A DNA stretch of 64,000 nt, taken from NCBI GenBank assembly GCA_933207985.1, contig OW240915.1, positions 105,658,090 through 105,722,089 on the forward strand, in the 5' to 3' direction. Positions within the stretch are counted from its first letter, which is position 1. Each line of letters starts with the position of its first letter. The notes beneath the pieces were generated by a model. It was given only the letters and a program-made list of their open reading frames with translations. It was not told the origin of the DNA and did no database searches. Positions 47,794-59,849 of this stretch are shown piece after piece. This DNA comes from Pelobates cultripes. Lineage: Eukaryota > Chordata > Amphibia > Anura > Pelobatidae. The position numbers and the translations under genes were made by a program.

Positions 47794-47959
47794 GTAAGTG
47801 AATCTTTTTCATGAGGGAAATGGGTGCCAAACGGGGGTGTAAAGAGCAATGAAAATGGGGGAGGGCACAAAAGAAAGGGCAATCAATGAAAAGATATGGA
47901 GGAGGTGACCATATACAGTAACCCCTATATTTTTGCAGTCATCCTCACATATACACAGT

Positions 47960-48190
47960 CACCTACACACACACACACAGTGTAACACACAACTCACAGC
48001 CTTTCCAGAAAACAATACAACAAGCAGCGCCCATGCACACAAAACACCACAAGCAACATCCGCAGACAGATACACACAAATAGATATACAATCCAAACAC
48101 ACTCATAGATACGCATACACACACACACACACACACATATACACTGACAGATCCATACATACAAGAATATTCACTGCTAGACACACACTC
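47960..48190. repeat. CA-rich degenerate microsatellite region
   Basis: Scattered CACACA and ATACAC units with a pure (CA)n at about 48116-48137. The long open frames on both strands here are caused by the repeat. Confidence 0.85.
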
Positions 48191-48851
48191 TCAGACATAT
48201 GCACAGATACACAATGCCAGATGTACACGTAGGTACCAATACACACTGCTAGACACATTCTGTCAGTATGTGTGTGTCAGCGTGGATCTCTGTGCATTAG
48301 TTTGCATGTGTATGGTGTATGTGTGTGCGCAAAGAGGTAACATGGCTTCAATGTGCCCAATGTTTTCAATATACATAGGGTATATTATAAATAAATGTAT
48401 AAATATACTGTATATGTGTGTGTATGAAAATAATGTATATGTGAGAGGAATATTATAGGATGTTAGTACATAACAAAATTGCAAAATGTCCGATATTAAA
48501 CTAGCGTTTATTTATTGCTCTTCCCAACTTTTACTGAGTCAGAGGGCGTGAGTGCATTTCAGTTACTTGACTTTGGAACTGACTTGTCTTGAGTAAACAG
48601 CAAGTTTAAAGATATTTCATCTGACAGTGTGCATGTAGCTTGCAAACTCGACTTTACATTTGTTATTTTTACCTTTACTTTGAGTAAAATAAACTTTGTC
48701 ATTTCTACACCTAATTTATACATCCACATTTTAAGGTCCATGCACATTTATTTTGAACACTTTGGTAAAGCTTGCATAATTCACTGCCAATTTTAGCAGA
48801 TTCTTATTAAAACAGTCCTACTGTTGCCTTTGTATAATGTTGACTTAAAAA

Positions 48852-48857
<6 letters not shown>
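48191..48857. other. Intronic spacer
   Basis: Nothing recognised. Confidence 0.4.
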
Positions 48858-48882
<25 letters not shown>

Positions 48883-48884
48883 TG
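48858..48884. repeat. Microsatellite A-run plus (TA)n
   Basis: A-run at 48847-48860 leading into about 11 TA units. Confidence 0.95.
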
Positions 48885-51364
48885 AATAAAATCTATTACA
48901 TTAAAACAGTAGCTCAGACTGTTGACTGAATAAAACTATGAAGAAATGTTCATATTTGAATATATGATGTTGGTCATTCTTATTCACATAGGAACCAGTG
49001 ACAAGTATATCTAAAGGAATACAAAGTTGCCATATCAAATTAAATTCATACTAAAGTACATTTAGCTGTTCCTGTGTTTGAGCGGTGAGTGTCAAGTAAC
49101 AAATCATTTGCACTGTCATTTTACCATAAGAATGGCAAACATTCACATTCAATGTCTCAATTATGTCAAAGCTAAAGTGTTTTTTTCAAACCTGTCTCAG
49201 CTCCTTCACCTGCACTGACTAATGTCTATTAACAGGTTATATACAGACAGCTTTAACCTGGGTCCACCTCATTTGGTTTCATGGAAAGAGCAGGAATGCC
49301 CAATATTTTAGATTCTTGCTTTTCATATCTTTGTAATCAAAAGCTTTCTGTTAGGATTGGAAATTAGATGGGTTCACTTAACAACTGCCAAATATAAATT
49401 AGAATGCATATAACACGTGAAAAAAAAAAGAAAAAAAAAAAAAAAGGGAAATTTAATAAGGCGAGTTAACAATAATAGGTTTCATTTTAAATTATTTATA
49501 CTTTCTAATGTATATTATAAGGGAACACCCAGACAAATGTAGGCAAATAGATAAAACAAAACAATGCTGACTCTTTAACTTACCACGACCTCTATCTTTT
49601 TATTAGGTATTTTTCACACAGGTTCAGGGAGAGAGTGCATTTAAATTATTGATTAACTTGGAGTCAAAGAAGAATAAGATGCATGCAAAGCCACATAGCA
49701 CTTTAAAATAGTCTTCAATTAAATATCTAATAATTTAATTCATTTTAATATTAGGGTCTTGCTGGTGTGGATGCAACTAATCTGCTCTGTGATCTGTCAC
49801 TGTTTCTTAGGCATTTAATATTGTTCAGTTCTCAAAGGATGAGAAGAAATTCTCCTGGCTTTTAGTTGAGACTCTAATTACACACCCTAGGCAAGGTCCC
49901 TCTGATGAAACATTATTAAGATTTAACTTTGTCAGAATTTTCTCTCTCACATCTTTACATTCCTTTATCCCGTTGGCAATAATAGAGTTTAAAAAAAAAT
50001 AATAAATCAATAGCTATATAATAAATATTGTAATATAGATATGAAAATCACACACAAATTGTATAAAATTGATACATTAATAAAAATAGTTATGTGTCAT
50101 ATAAATAGATTCCATACATCCTTAGCAAAACAGCCTTCTTTTAAATCACCATATAAAATCATCAGATTCAAGGTGGTATATTAACTCTGTAAGTACCAGA
50201 GTAAGATGAGATGCCCTACTCTTAAGTGACACTCAGAAGGTTACATATAGCTATGGATTTTAATAATATAAACCCACACTAATCCCAACACACTGCTTCT
50301 CAGGTTATGACATGAATGCATTCATAGTAACATCAAAAGCTTCTTCTCCTTACACAGAACAAATATTGTACTAAGTATAAAGAGGTCTCATTATAGCATT
50401 ACTATGGTGATCACATATAATGACTTACTAACACAGTAAGATGGTCACAAATTATACATTATATTATTTATAATCACATACATCAAATTAAGTTGAATGA
50501 ATACCTGGTATACTGTCCTTATGGAAAAATATAGGCAATAGTAAATATAACATTTCCAGGTTACCTATGTCTTCTGTGAATCAGGAAACTGAAGATCAAT
50601 TTACGGTATCCTTGATTAAAAAAAGGTGATCCATCCAATCATAGATATCAGAAAGAGGATTGAAACAGCAGCTTGCAGAGGATATGCCTGTGAGCTCCTA
50701 TCTTGGCTTTAAAATGCTGGGAAGCAGCTGTGATCTCATAACAGCAGAGAGATTCACAGTAACCTCCACCATATAAAAAAAAAAAAAAATCAGAAACTCA
50801 TTTAAATCCAACCTGATCAATAAAGCTCCATGCCTCTCTCTGTTTTTAATCAAATGCTGTCATTCTGCTCAGGTTCTACGACTGAATAGCTAATGTTGAA
50901 CAGCAGCCAGTTTATCTTGCATTTAGTGTTAGCCTGCATGTGCTTGCTTTAATTACTGTGCTTTTACCATAAAACTGACACATGCTAAAACTGCTCCTGT
51001 CTTATTATCCAATATCCATTGTGAATTTGCTAAATTGTGCACCGATGTAGTTCATCGTGTGATATTTTTAAAGTTGGTATGTCAGCAAAAAATATTATAA
51101 ATAAATAAACCATAAACGTCAAAAAATATTCTATAAGGAATTGAATTTTTTTCCACGGTTTAAAATGAGTTTCCATGGCAACAGTAGTGCAGTTTTCCGC
51201 AACCAATGCCAATAAATTTCAGAGCAAACTGCAATCTAGTTAATGATTATTACATTTACAGTAAAATGTTCCCTAGTATTATATGCAAAACACTGGCGTT
51301 TCACATTTATATACATTTTGCATATATATGTGCAAATACATACAGAACAAACAAGTGAAACATT
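48885..51364. other. Intronic spacer
   Basis: 2.5 kb of AT-rich sequence, with A-rich runs at 49420-49445 and 50776-50790. I see no exon, RNA gene or bounded repeat. Confidence 0.4.
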
Positions 51365-51366
51365 TA

Positions 51367-52812
51367 CAGTGAGGGAAAAAAGTATTTGATCCCCTGCTGA
51401 TTTTGAACGTTTGCCCACTGACAAAGAAATTATCAGTATATAATTTTAATAGTATGTGTATTTTAACAGTGCGAGACAGATTAACAAAAAAGAAAAAAAA
51501 AATTCAGAAAAACGCATGTCAAAAAAGTTATAAATTGATTTGCATGTCAATGAGTGAAATAAGTATTATACCCCTTCGACTTAGTACTTGGTGGCAAAAC
51601 CCTTGTTGGCGATCACAGAGGTCAGATGTTTCTTGTAGTTGGCCACCAGGTTTGCACACATCTCAGGAGGGATTTTGGCCAACTCTTCTTTGAAGATCCT
51701 CTCCAAGTCATTAAGGTTTCGAGGCTGACGTTTGGCAACTCGAACCTTTAGCTCCCTCTACAGATTTTCTACGGGAGTAAGGTCTGGAGACTAGCTATGC
51801 CACTCCAGGACCTTAATTTACTTCTTCTTGAGCCACTCCATTGTTGCCTTGGCTGTGTGTTTTGGGTCATTGTCATGCTGGAATATCCATCCATGACTCA
51901 TTTCCAATGCCCTGGCTGAGGTAAGGAGGTTCTCACCCGAGATGTGACGGTACATGGCCCCGTCCATCATCCCTTTGATGCACTGCAGTTGTCCTGTCCC
52001 CTTAGCAGAAGAACACCACCAAAGCATAATGTTTTCACCTCCATGTTTGACGGTGGGGATGGTGTTCTTGGAGCCATAGGCAGCATTCCTCCTCCTCCAA
52101 ACACGGCAAGTAGAGTTGATGCCAAAGAGCTTGATTTTGGTCTCATCTGCCCACACACTTTCATACCGTTCCCCTCTGAATCATTCAGATGTTCATTGTC
52201 AAACTTCAGACAGGCCTGTACATGTGATTTCTTGAGCAGAAGGATCTTGCGGGCGTTGCAGGATTTCAATCCTTCACGTTGTAGTGTGTTACCAATTGTT
52301 TTCTTGGTGACAATGGTCCCAGCTGCCTTGAGATCATTAACAAGATCTTCCTGTGTAGTTCTGGGCTGATTCCTCACCAGTCTCATGATCATTGAAACTC
52401 CACAAGGTGAGATCTTGCATGGGGCACCAGACCGAGGGAGACTGAGAGTTATTTTGTGTTTCTTCCATTGGCGAATAATCGCACCAACTGTTTTCACTTT
52501 CTCACCAAGCTGCTTGGTGATGGTCTTGTAGCCCATTCCAGCCTTGTGTAGGTCTACAATCTTGTCCCTGACATCCTTAGACAGCTCTTTGGTCTTGGCC
52601 ATGGTGGAGAGTTTGGATCCTGATTGATTGATTGCTTCTGTGGACAGGTGTCTTTTATACAGGTAACGAGCTGAGATTAGGAGCACTCTACGACTTTAAC
52701 ACTTTAAGAGAATGCTCCTAATCTCAGCTTGTTACCTGTATAAAAGACACGTGGGAGCCAGAAATATTGCTGATTGATAGGGGATCAAATACTTATTTCA
52801 CTCCCTACCACG
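51367..52812 (-). mobile_element. Full-length Tc1-type transposon
   Basis: TA (51365-51366) plus CAGTGAGGGAAAAAAGTATT at one end, and AAATACTTATTTCACTCCCT followed by a decayed terminus and TA (52813-52814) at the other. Length is 1446 bp, the usual Tc1 size. The 5' flank of the transposase also has an inner inverted repeat (CTAATCTCAGCT and AGCTGAGATTAG around 52665-52730). It is the least decayed element in the window. The family with the 'agtatttgatccc' end is widespread in fishes, lampreys and frogs. Confidence 0.92.
51581..52602 (-). pseudogene. Tc1 transposase with frameshift and stops
   Basis: Start [20 protein letters not shown] (ATG at 52602) and end KGFATKY-stop (51581) give about 340 codons, normal for Tc1. 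Landmarks: N-terminal paired-like HTH (to about residue 110), WADETKI (first catalytic D), [11 protein letters not shown] (second), SPDLTPVENL (third, E). Breaks: a frameshift after HLNDSEGN (near 52165), stops after MEWLKKK (51818), within LEWHS and after VENL. Length and completeness suggest recent loss. It would catalyse cut-and-paste at TA. Confidence 0.92.
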
Positions 52813-52955
52813 TATACTTTTTATTCCATTGTCAATCCACAGTGGTATCCCTGAACCATGACTTCATATAACTAATAATGTTACTATGATAATCACAACT
52901 CTCTCCTTCTATTTGACCTGTTTACCTGTTCAATCCTTTTCCATGTCCCCTTTAA

Positions 52956-53010
52956 CCCCTTAAGGACACATGTCATTCCCTTTTATTCCAGAAGTTTGGT
53001 CCTTAAGGGG
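52956..53010. mobile_element. Minimal 55-bp TTAA MITE
   Basis: TTAA|CCCCTTAAGGAC...GTCCTTAAGGGG|TTAA (TTAA at 52952-52955 and 53011-53014). The element is little more than two perfect 12-bp terminal repeats around a 31-bp core. Same termini as 26579. Confidence 0.85.
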
Positions 53011-53014
53011 TTAA

Positions 53015-53339
53015 GCATTACAACTGAAATGCATTATTTAAAAAAAAAATTAAAAAAAATTATGTGATCTATGTCAGGATTTATATTGTCAATGTTGTGG
53101 AACTGTTTTGAAAAGATTATATTGTCCTTCTATTTACGATATGTTGTTTGGGCTTAAATAAAAATTGTCCAAAAAACATTTAAGTTGGAATGTTCTCAGC
53201 TTTTTCCCAGGCAGTTGCCATATGGTCAATATTAGCAACAGATTTGTGACTAGCTACAATACATATCACGTATAATGAAATGATGGAGAGGATGGAGAGG
53301 ATGATCATGCTGCGACAGTAAGCCAAAATATTTTATAGG
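53015..53339. other. Intronic spacer
   Basis: AT-rich. Nothing recognised. Confidence 0.4.
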
Positions 53340-53342
53340 ATT

Positions 53343-53609
53343 TTGAAATATCTGTTTAAAAGTTTTATTGATTTATATAATAATACAGTGTACCAGCTTC
53401 CAGGGCCAATTGATACTGACTTTGGAAAATGTCATGGATTTATGAATGTTCTAAAGGAAATTGTCAGTAACAAAAAATATAATATAAAGAAAAGGAAAAG
53501 CTTATTGTATCCACAATCGGTGATAAATTTGATACTTGAACAAAAACAAGTTAATGGGGAGGCAACAAATAAAATGGAAGATGCTTGGGCAAAAATCACT
53601 GAACTTTAA
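53343..53609 (+). pseudogene. Unidentified element-like reading frame
   Basis: 88 codons, LFKSFIDLYNNTVYQLPGP ... KMEDAWAKITEL, then a stop; similar composition continues to 53650 (LLMQYKLKTKEE). Downstream (53700-54087) further short frames lie in the same orientation (IDIPAGFFAQRRP, KLWGSIPKNNC). I do not recognise a domain. Length, codon mix and its own later interruption suggest a decayed mobile element gene (possibly gag-like), not a host exon. Confidence 0.3.
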
Positions 53610-54087
53610 ACCTTACTAATGCAATACAAACTTAAAACTAAAGAGGAAAATCTAAAATAGGATGCTAGAAAAATGTCTTACTGGGTCACATTTGGATTGT
53701 GTTCCAAAGGACCCTGTACTTTTATTTGAATTGTTTAATGCAAGAGATAGACATACCTGCAGGTTTCTTTGCACAGAGAAGACCAATGCCAATGAGTGAC
53801 AAAGATAATTATCAGAAATTGTGGGGGAGTATACCAAAAAACAATTGTAATAATTTCACATACAGGTTTAAAGAGGGGGGGTCCTGAGTTTGGAGGAGTA
53901 AATTGAACTTTTTAGAGTATGACATGGGTCCTCTAACGAGCAGATTGCTAGGATTTAATGGAAATGTGTGTGATCAGCCGTCAATAACTTATACTTGGTC
54001 AATGTGAAAAAAGAAATTACAAATATTACCATGTGACCAGTAGATGGTCCAAGGGAAGTATTTCAACGAATACTATGCTTGTGGAAT

Positions 54088-56202
54088 AAGAATAAATGGT
54101 TCTGGTTTACCTAGTGTAATACACAGGAAAGAGGGAGTCTGACTAACACTAGGTCGCTCAAACTGGAAGTAGATAGGGATTCACTAAAACCTATAAATAA
54201 AAGCGTATAAATAAAAGCGGCAAAGAGAACACTCTGGAATAGTGTGCAAATACCAGGAGCTGACCTGTGATTATGGCTAAAATATGATGGTAATAGAAAG
54301 TGCAATATAAATATAAAATATAAGATGTACTGTGCCTTTAAGAAATGAAAAAATGGAAATATAAGCAAATAAAAAAATATAAGCAAATACAAATATAATA
54401 TTAGGAATAAAAAGGAAGGAATAAAAGGATAAAAATAATGCTAATAAAAAAGGATAAAATTGTAGCAGAAAAAAACAAAGATAAAAATAGGATTAGGAGT
54501 AATGAATGATATTGTGCAGCAAATAATATGTGCAGTGCAAATATCTCTACCCCTGATCCAAAGCAGGCTAGTTAATACTTGCACCAAATGCTATACTTGG
54601 TATAATACAAAGATACAATCAGGATAAAAAAAGTATATGTAATGTACAATACAGTATAGAAGATTGTTTGCTATAGTAATACAAACAGTGTATCACCAAA
54701 ATGGAAAGCAATGGTACGAACAGGATGTAAATTACAAAAAACAGTTTATTGATTAAAAAATTAAAAATATAGATCAGGAATCGTTCATACAGTTGCTACC
54801 AGTCTGAGGGTCAGTAATATGCAAGGACCTTCGAATTTGGCTGGGATTGATGTGGATTGCCTTGACAGACTTGCGCTTGAAATCCAGCCGCCGGTAAAGA
54901 CGGCGTGATTCTGTGTGTGTGTCCCGACAAGGATCTCACTCCGGGGGACGTGCACTGCAGACAGCTCGGCTCTACGAATGTGCCAATGGTCCTGTGTAGA
55001 TACGGACATCTGCTGGTGTATGCTCTGTATGCTGGATCTGAGTCCTGATGATTCAGTGTGTCTTACGCATTTCGTAGGAGGATGCCCTACTTCTTCAGAG
55101 ACGGGATGTGGACCATTGCTTCCATGTTTCTTATATATGCATGCTTTTAATTGTTAATAAAAACTATAATTGTATATTACATTCTAATTGCATAAAAAAG
55201 ACTTAAATAAACATATGTATCTGTATACTATACTAAAAACAAACATTAATTTCGATGTATAATGTATATACCAGATGTGGAAATAAGAATTATAAAATAA
55301 TTATACATTCATATAAACCTGATTGTCAATTAAACTAATAAAAATATTTGAAATACATTATGTGCTTCATGATATAATAATAGACAATTAGATGGTATAA
55401 TATAACATAATTGTACAGCTCAATAGTAATAGTAGTGACATAATTAGAACAATATTGCTGATAGTATCTATGTAATCGCTTAAATTATAAAAAGGATAAA
55501 AATACAAAAAGATATATATAATAATGGGTAATGGCCAAAAAATGAAATAAAATGATTAAGAAATCAATAAAATAAATGTATTAAATACCTTAATACAACC
55601 TGATCATTAAAATCCTTATAAATATAAGGAACATAATGATACCAATTTCTCCATCATTATAAGGAACATGTTTCTAATGCTATATATTATATTAGTATAG
55701 AGAATCATATATTCAGAGTATTTCTGTGGTATTTGGAATTCACATAAAGGTACATAAGAGTTTGCATAGAGGACCCCATATATATAATCAAATATATAAT
55801 AGACATAAAACAGACATAAGGTGAAATGAGTAATCTCTTCATCATATTGATAGTTCTTTCTGGAATAAAACACATATAATAGTGGGAAAAAAAAATCTAG
55901 GAATGAGAGTTCTGAAGGATAGATTCTATGAGTAATATAACTGAATAATAGAACATTGATAGTGATAGAAGCGATAAGTGCATAGTGCAATAGATATGTG
56001 TTCTACGGCAATAGATATATATGTATATAGGGTATACCTTAAAAGTGAATGTGATAAATAAGGGATAAAGATTGATTGATGAAAAAAGAGAAAATGGGGA
56101 TGTAGGAAAGTAGATCTGGACATAAAGTGCATCTGAGTGGATAATAATGGGTTAAAGGAATGCATGTAACTCAAAATCTATATTTAGTCCTTTAGGACTG
56201 CC
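54088..56202 (-). mobile_element. Penelope-like insertion with 16-bp TSD
   Basis: ACTATGCTTGTGGAAT at 54072-54087 is repeated exactly at 56203-56218, and the surrounding decayed element reads across. The 2.1-kb insert has an intact-core hammerhead-like motif at 55066-55098, a GC-richer body (54790-55140), and long AT-rich, ORF-poor sequence. No RT or GIY-YIG domain is visible. It is either a 5'-truncated or a non-autonomous copy. The 16-bp duplication fits a retroelement. Confidence 0.7.
55062..55102 (-). ncRNA. Hammerhead-like ribozyme motif, copy E (best preserved)
   Basis: Minus strand: stem I GUCU, core CUGAAGA (position 7 may vary in hammerheads), unpaired A, stem II GUAGG/CCUAC around GCAUCCU, GAAA, a minimal stem III U-GC-G, GUA cleavage-like triplet, then stem I AGAC. 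All three helices can form. It is the strongest candidate here for self-cleavage. Confidence 0.6.
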
Positions 56203-56218
56203 ACTATGCTTGTGGAAT

Positions 56219-56918
56219 CTGCATCAGTCACAACAACCGACGGTATTTGGTTCCCAAAGCCATATTGCCAATAGGCCAAGAGATTGCTAGGAATTTATAA
56301 GGCTGTTTGATCCAACACCAAATGATTTAATACTAGTACTGGCAAGGGCAGATAGGTGGTATGATTGCATCCATATACAGAGCAAACCTACTCAGTTTCA
56401 GTTGTTAAAACACTTCAGGTGGAGTTGGGAAGAAATATAGAAGGGAACTGGAGATATAGGAAAGAGGGAAAGACACAAAGAAACCAAAATTGGGGAACTT
56501 ACAACTGAAATAAATAGAAAAGGAGAGAAAATAACTGAGAAAATCATAGTTGGAAAGAGTTACAGAAAAACAACAGAAGTGGTTATTAAAAAAAATAATT
56601 TGAGTAGAAAAGAAAGAAATTTAGGATTTTTGAGAAATAGAAGAAATAGTGGAGGAAACTATAAAAGCAGTTTGTTTGAGAGGACCAAGACAAATATCAG
56701 GAAAAAGGACAGTGATCATTTTTAGGAGAAAACATTAGGGAAAATACACAAGGGGAATGGGATTTACAGCATTGTTGCTAGGAATTGAATGAGGAAGAGA
56801 TGTAATTCTAGTTAAGTTCCACATACAGTGTGCAAGACTGGATCCAACTACCATGGGTCTAAACAGATGGTTCAACAATTTTATCCAATACTTAAAATTA
56901 GGTAGTAGACTTGCCAGG
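56219..56918 (+). other. Continuation of the unidentified element after the insertion
   Basis: Sequence resumes directly after the 16-bp repeat. Short plus frames exist (for example ILVLARADRWYDCIHIQSK near 56330-56390), but none is recognisable. The 3' part (56440-56760) is purine-rich. Confidence 0.3.
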
Positions 56919-57352
56919 TTAAAGGACCACTATAGTGCCAGGAAAACACTATAGTGCCAGGGCTCTAGGGGGTGGAAGGGGTTAAACTTATCTCTTTCTT
57001 CAGCGCCGGGCGGGGAGCTCTCCTCCTCCTCTCCTCCCTCTTCTTCCATCACCGGCTGAATGCCCATTCGCGGCAAGAGCCGCGCATTCAGCCAGTCCAT
57101 AGGAAAGCATTATCAATGCTTTCCTACGGATGCTTGTGTCTTCTCACTGTGAAAATCACACTGAGAAGCGTGGAAGCCCTCTAGCGGCTGTCAATGAGAC
57201 AGCCCCTAGAGGCTAGATTAACCCATAAGGAAACATAACAGTTTCTCTGAAACTGCTATGTTTAAAGAAAAAATTGTTAATTCTAGCTGGCCCTGGCACC
57301 CAGACCACTTCATTAAGCTGAAGTGGTCTGGGTGCCTATAGTGGTCCTTTAA
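56919..57352. mobile_element. T2/Kolobok-type MITE, 434 bp
   Basis: Ends TTAAAGGACCACTATAGTGC and GCCTATAGTGGTCCTTTAA with TTAA on both sides. Near-identical terminal 19-20 bp to the copy at 15611-16067. Confidence 0.9.
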
Positions 57353-57758
57353 ATATGAATAGAGGTTTGCATAACTAAGCTTATTTGACAATTAAGAGGA
57401 CCGGTTCATTAGTAAGCAAAGGAAGGTAGTAGAGACATGGTATAATGAGAAAAATGACTGGGACATAGCAATACCAGGGTACTTTTTTTTATAGAAAAGT
57501 CAGGGAAGGCAAGAAAGGGGGAGGGCTGGCCCTGTATGTGAAGGATTGCATAATATCTAGCCTAATAAAAGTTAGTGAGGAGATCATAGAGTCTGTTTGG
57601 GTTACGTTATAATTTGTTTATCACACAGTAACTTATGTAGGTGTGATTTATAGGCCTCCAAGACAAAGAGAATAGTTAGATCATCTACTAGTTGAGGAAA
57701 TAGCTAAAATGACAAAGAAGGGGGAGGTATCATCCTGGGTGACTTTAATCTTCCTGAT

Positions 57759-58121
57759 GTGAACTGGAAAACCAAAATAGCTGCTTGTGCCAGGATCCTA
57801 CTGGGATTGTCTCTAAAACAAGTCGTTGAGGAGCCAACTCATAAAGAGGCCATACTAGATTTAGTGTTAACAAATGGAGATTTGGTATCAGATATTACTG
57901 TAAGTGAAAGTTTAGGATCCAGTGATCATCAGTCAGTGTGGTTTAATACAAGAACAGTGACACCACACCACACAGAGTCACATCACACAAGAACAAAAGT
58001 TTTAGACTTTAGAAAAAAAGACTTTTCTAAAATTAGAGTATGGGTAAAGGAGGAATCAGACTGGAGCAGTTTAAATGGAGACCAAGAGAAATTGAATAAT
58101 TTAAAAAAAATGCACTGCTGA
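57759..58121 (+). pseudogene. CR1-like endonuclease C-terminal fragment
   Basis: AILDLVLTNGDLVSD and SLGSSDHQSVWF are the last conserved blocks of the APE-type endonuclease, including the catalytic S-D-H. The ATG is not the native start: the domain begins further upstream in a broken frame. The endonuclease would nick target DNA. Confidence 0.75.
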
Positions 58122-58609
58122 AGGCAACAGAAAATTGCATTAGGCTTGTCAGTAAAAGCAAAAAATTTAAGAAGCCACTGTGGTACTCTGCAGATGTGGC
58201 CAAAACACTAAAAAACAAAAAGTTAGCATTTAGTAATTATAAAAAAAAACAGAATGAGGAAGATAGAGAGATCTATAAGATTAGGCAGAAAGAGGCTAGC
58301 AAGTTATAAGAGCTTCCGAATCACACACAGAAGAGAAAATAGCAGTCAGTAAAAAAAGTGGACAAAACATTTTTTAGATACATAAATGAGAAAAGGAACG
58401 TAAAACAAGGATTAGTTTGATTAAAAACAAAAGTAGGAAGGTATCTAAAAGAGGATAAGGGTCTAGCTGATTGCCTCAATTAATATTTTTGTTCAGTATT
58501 TACAGATGAAAATGAAGGAAAGGGACCTCAGTTAGGAAAAAGGACAAATTAGTAATTTGTGACGTAAGTTTACAGATTTCAACTATCAAAAATAAAGACA
58601 AATAAGTCA

Positions 58610-59440
58610 ATAGGGCCTGATGGAATACACCCAAAGTTATTAAAAGGGCTTAGTGGTGTACTAGCAAAACCGTTAATGGATTTATTTAACCAATCATTGT
58701 TAACAGGAGTAGTTCCAGAAGATTGGAAGTTAGCGAATGTTATGCTCATTCACAAGAAAGGTAGGGAGGAGTTGGGCAACTATCGGCCAATAAGCCTTAT
58801 GTCAGTAGTGGGGAAAATAATGGAAACCATTTTAAAGGATAGGATTGTTGAACATCTAAAATCACATAGATTTCAATATCAGAGACAACATGGGTTTAAT
58901 TCAGGGAAATCATGCCAAATTAATCTTATTCATTTGGGTAACTAAAATAATAGATCAGGGTGGTGCGGTAGACATTGGTTACCTGGATTTCAGTAAGGCT
59001 TTTGACACTGTTGCACATAGAAGGCTTATCAATAAACTGCAGTTCTTTAAGTTTGGATTCCAATTCTGTTGAATGGGTAAGGCAGTGGCTGAGTGACAGG
59101 CAAGAGGGTTGTAGTCAATGGAGTATACTCAAAGCATGGTCATGTCACCAGTGGGGTACCTTGGGGATCTGTACTTGGACCCATTCTCTTTAATATTTGT
59201 ATTAGTTATATTGCAGAAGGTATGTAACAGTGTTGATGTTCCTGGAGGGATAAACCAAATAGCAGATGATTTAGATAAACTAGAAAAATGGTCAGAGCTG
59301 TGGTAGCTGACATTTACTGTGGATAAGTGCAAGATAATGCATCTTGGATGTAAAAACCCAAGGGCAGAGTACAGAATGTTTGATACAGTCCTAACCTCAA
59401 CATCTGAGGAAAGCAATTTAGGGGTAATTATTTCAGAGGG
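58610..59440 (+). pseudogene. CR1-like reverse transcriptase, broken
   Basis: Pieces in several frames: GPDGIHPKLLKGL (58615), PEDWKLANVMLIHKKG and GNYRPISLMSVVGKIME (58710-58830), IGYLDFSKAFDTVAHRRL (first catalytic D, 58975), a frameshifted G-V-P-Q-G-S-V-L-G-P equivalent near 59150, DKLEKWSELW (59275) and DKCKIMHLGCKNPRA (59320). The F/Y-x-D-D strand expected before the DKLEKW block is missing, so the active site is lost. Confidence 0.8.
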
Positions 59441-59481
59441 CTTAAAGGTAATGTAACAGAGCAGCAGGAAACGCTAACATA

Positions 59482-59769
59482 ATGATTAATTATAATGGGA
59501 GAGGTATTAGCAGTAGCAGTAGAAAGAGTGAAGTGTTCATGCCATTATTCAGAACACTGGTGAGACGTCACTTGGAGTATTGTACGCAGTACTGGAGACC
59601 GTATCTCCAGAAGGATATTGATACTTTGGAGAGAGTTCAGAGAAGGGCTACTAAACTGGTTCATGGATTATGGGATAAAACTTACAAGGAAAGGTTAAAG
59701 GATCTTAACCTGTATAGCTTGGAAGAAAGACAGGGGAATATGATAGATTCATTTAAATACATACATTAA
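59482..59769 (+). pseudogene. CR1-like ORF2 C-terminal block
   Basis: FRTLVRRHLEYCTQYWRP, DIDTLERVQRRATKLVHGL and YKERLKDLNLYSLEER are the conserved C-terminal landmarks of CR1/L2-group proteins. The fragment then runs into decayed sequence and the Penelope-like insertion. Confidence 0.85.
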
Positions 59770-59849
59770 ATCAACAGAATAAAGGAGGAAAGTATATTTA
59801 AAAGAAGAAAAAATTACCACAACAAGAGGACAGTCTTAAATTAGAGGGG

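Noticed and set aside
47933..48232. 99-codon Thr/His-rich ORF and its minus-strand shadow
   Set aside because: Caused by a degenerate CA-rich repeat; no domain or splice context.
52039..52369. Plus-strand 141-codon ORF 51944-52369
   Set aside because: It is the antisense shadow of the Tc1 transposase.
55616..56174. Minus-strand ORFs rich in Tyr, Ile and Phe
   Set aside because: AT-rich sequence inside the Penelope-like insertion; no RT or GIY-YIG landmarks.
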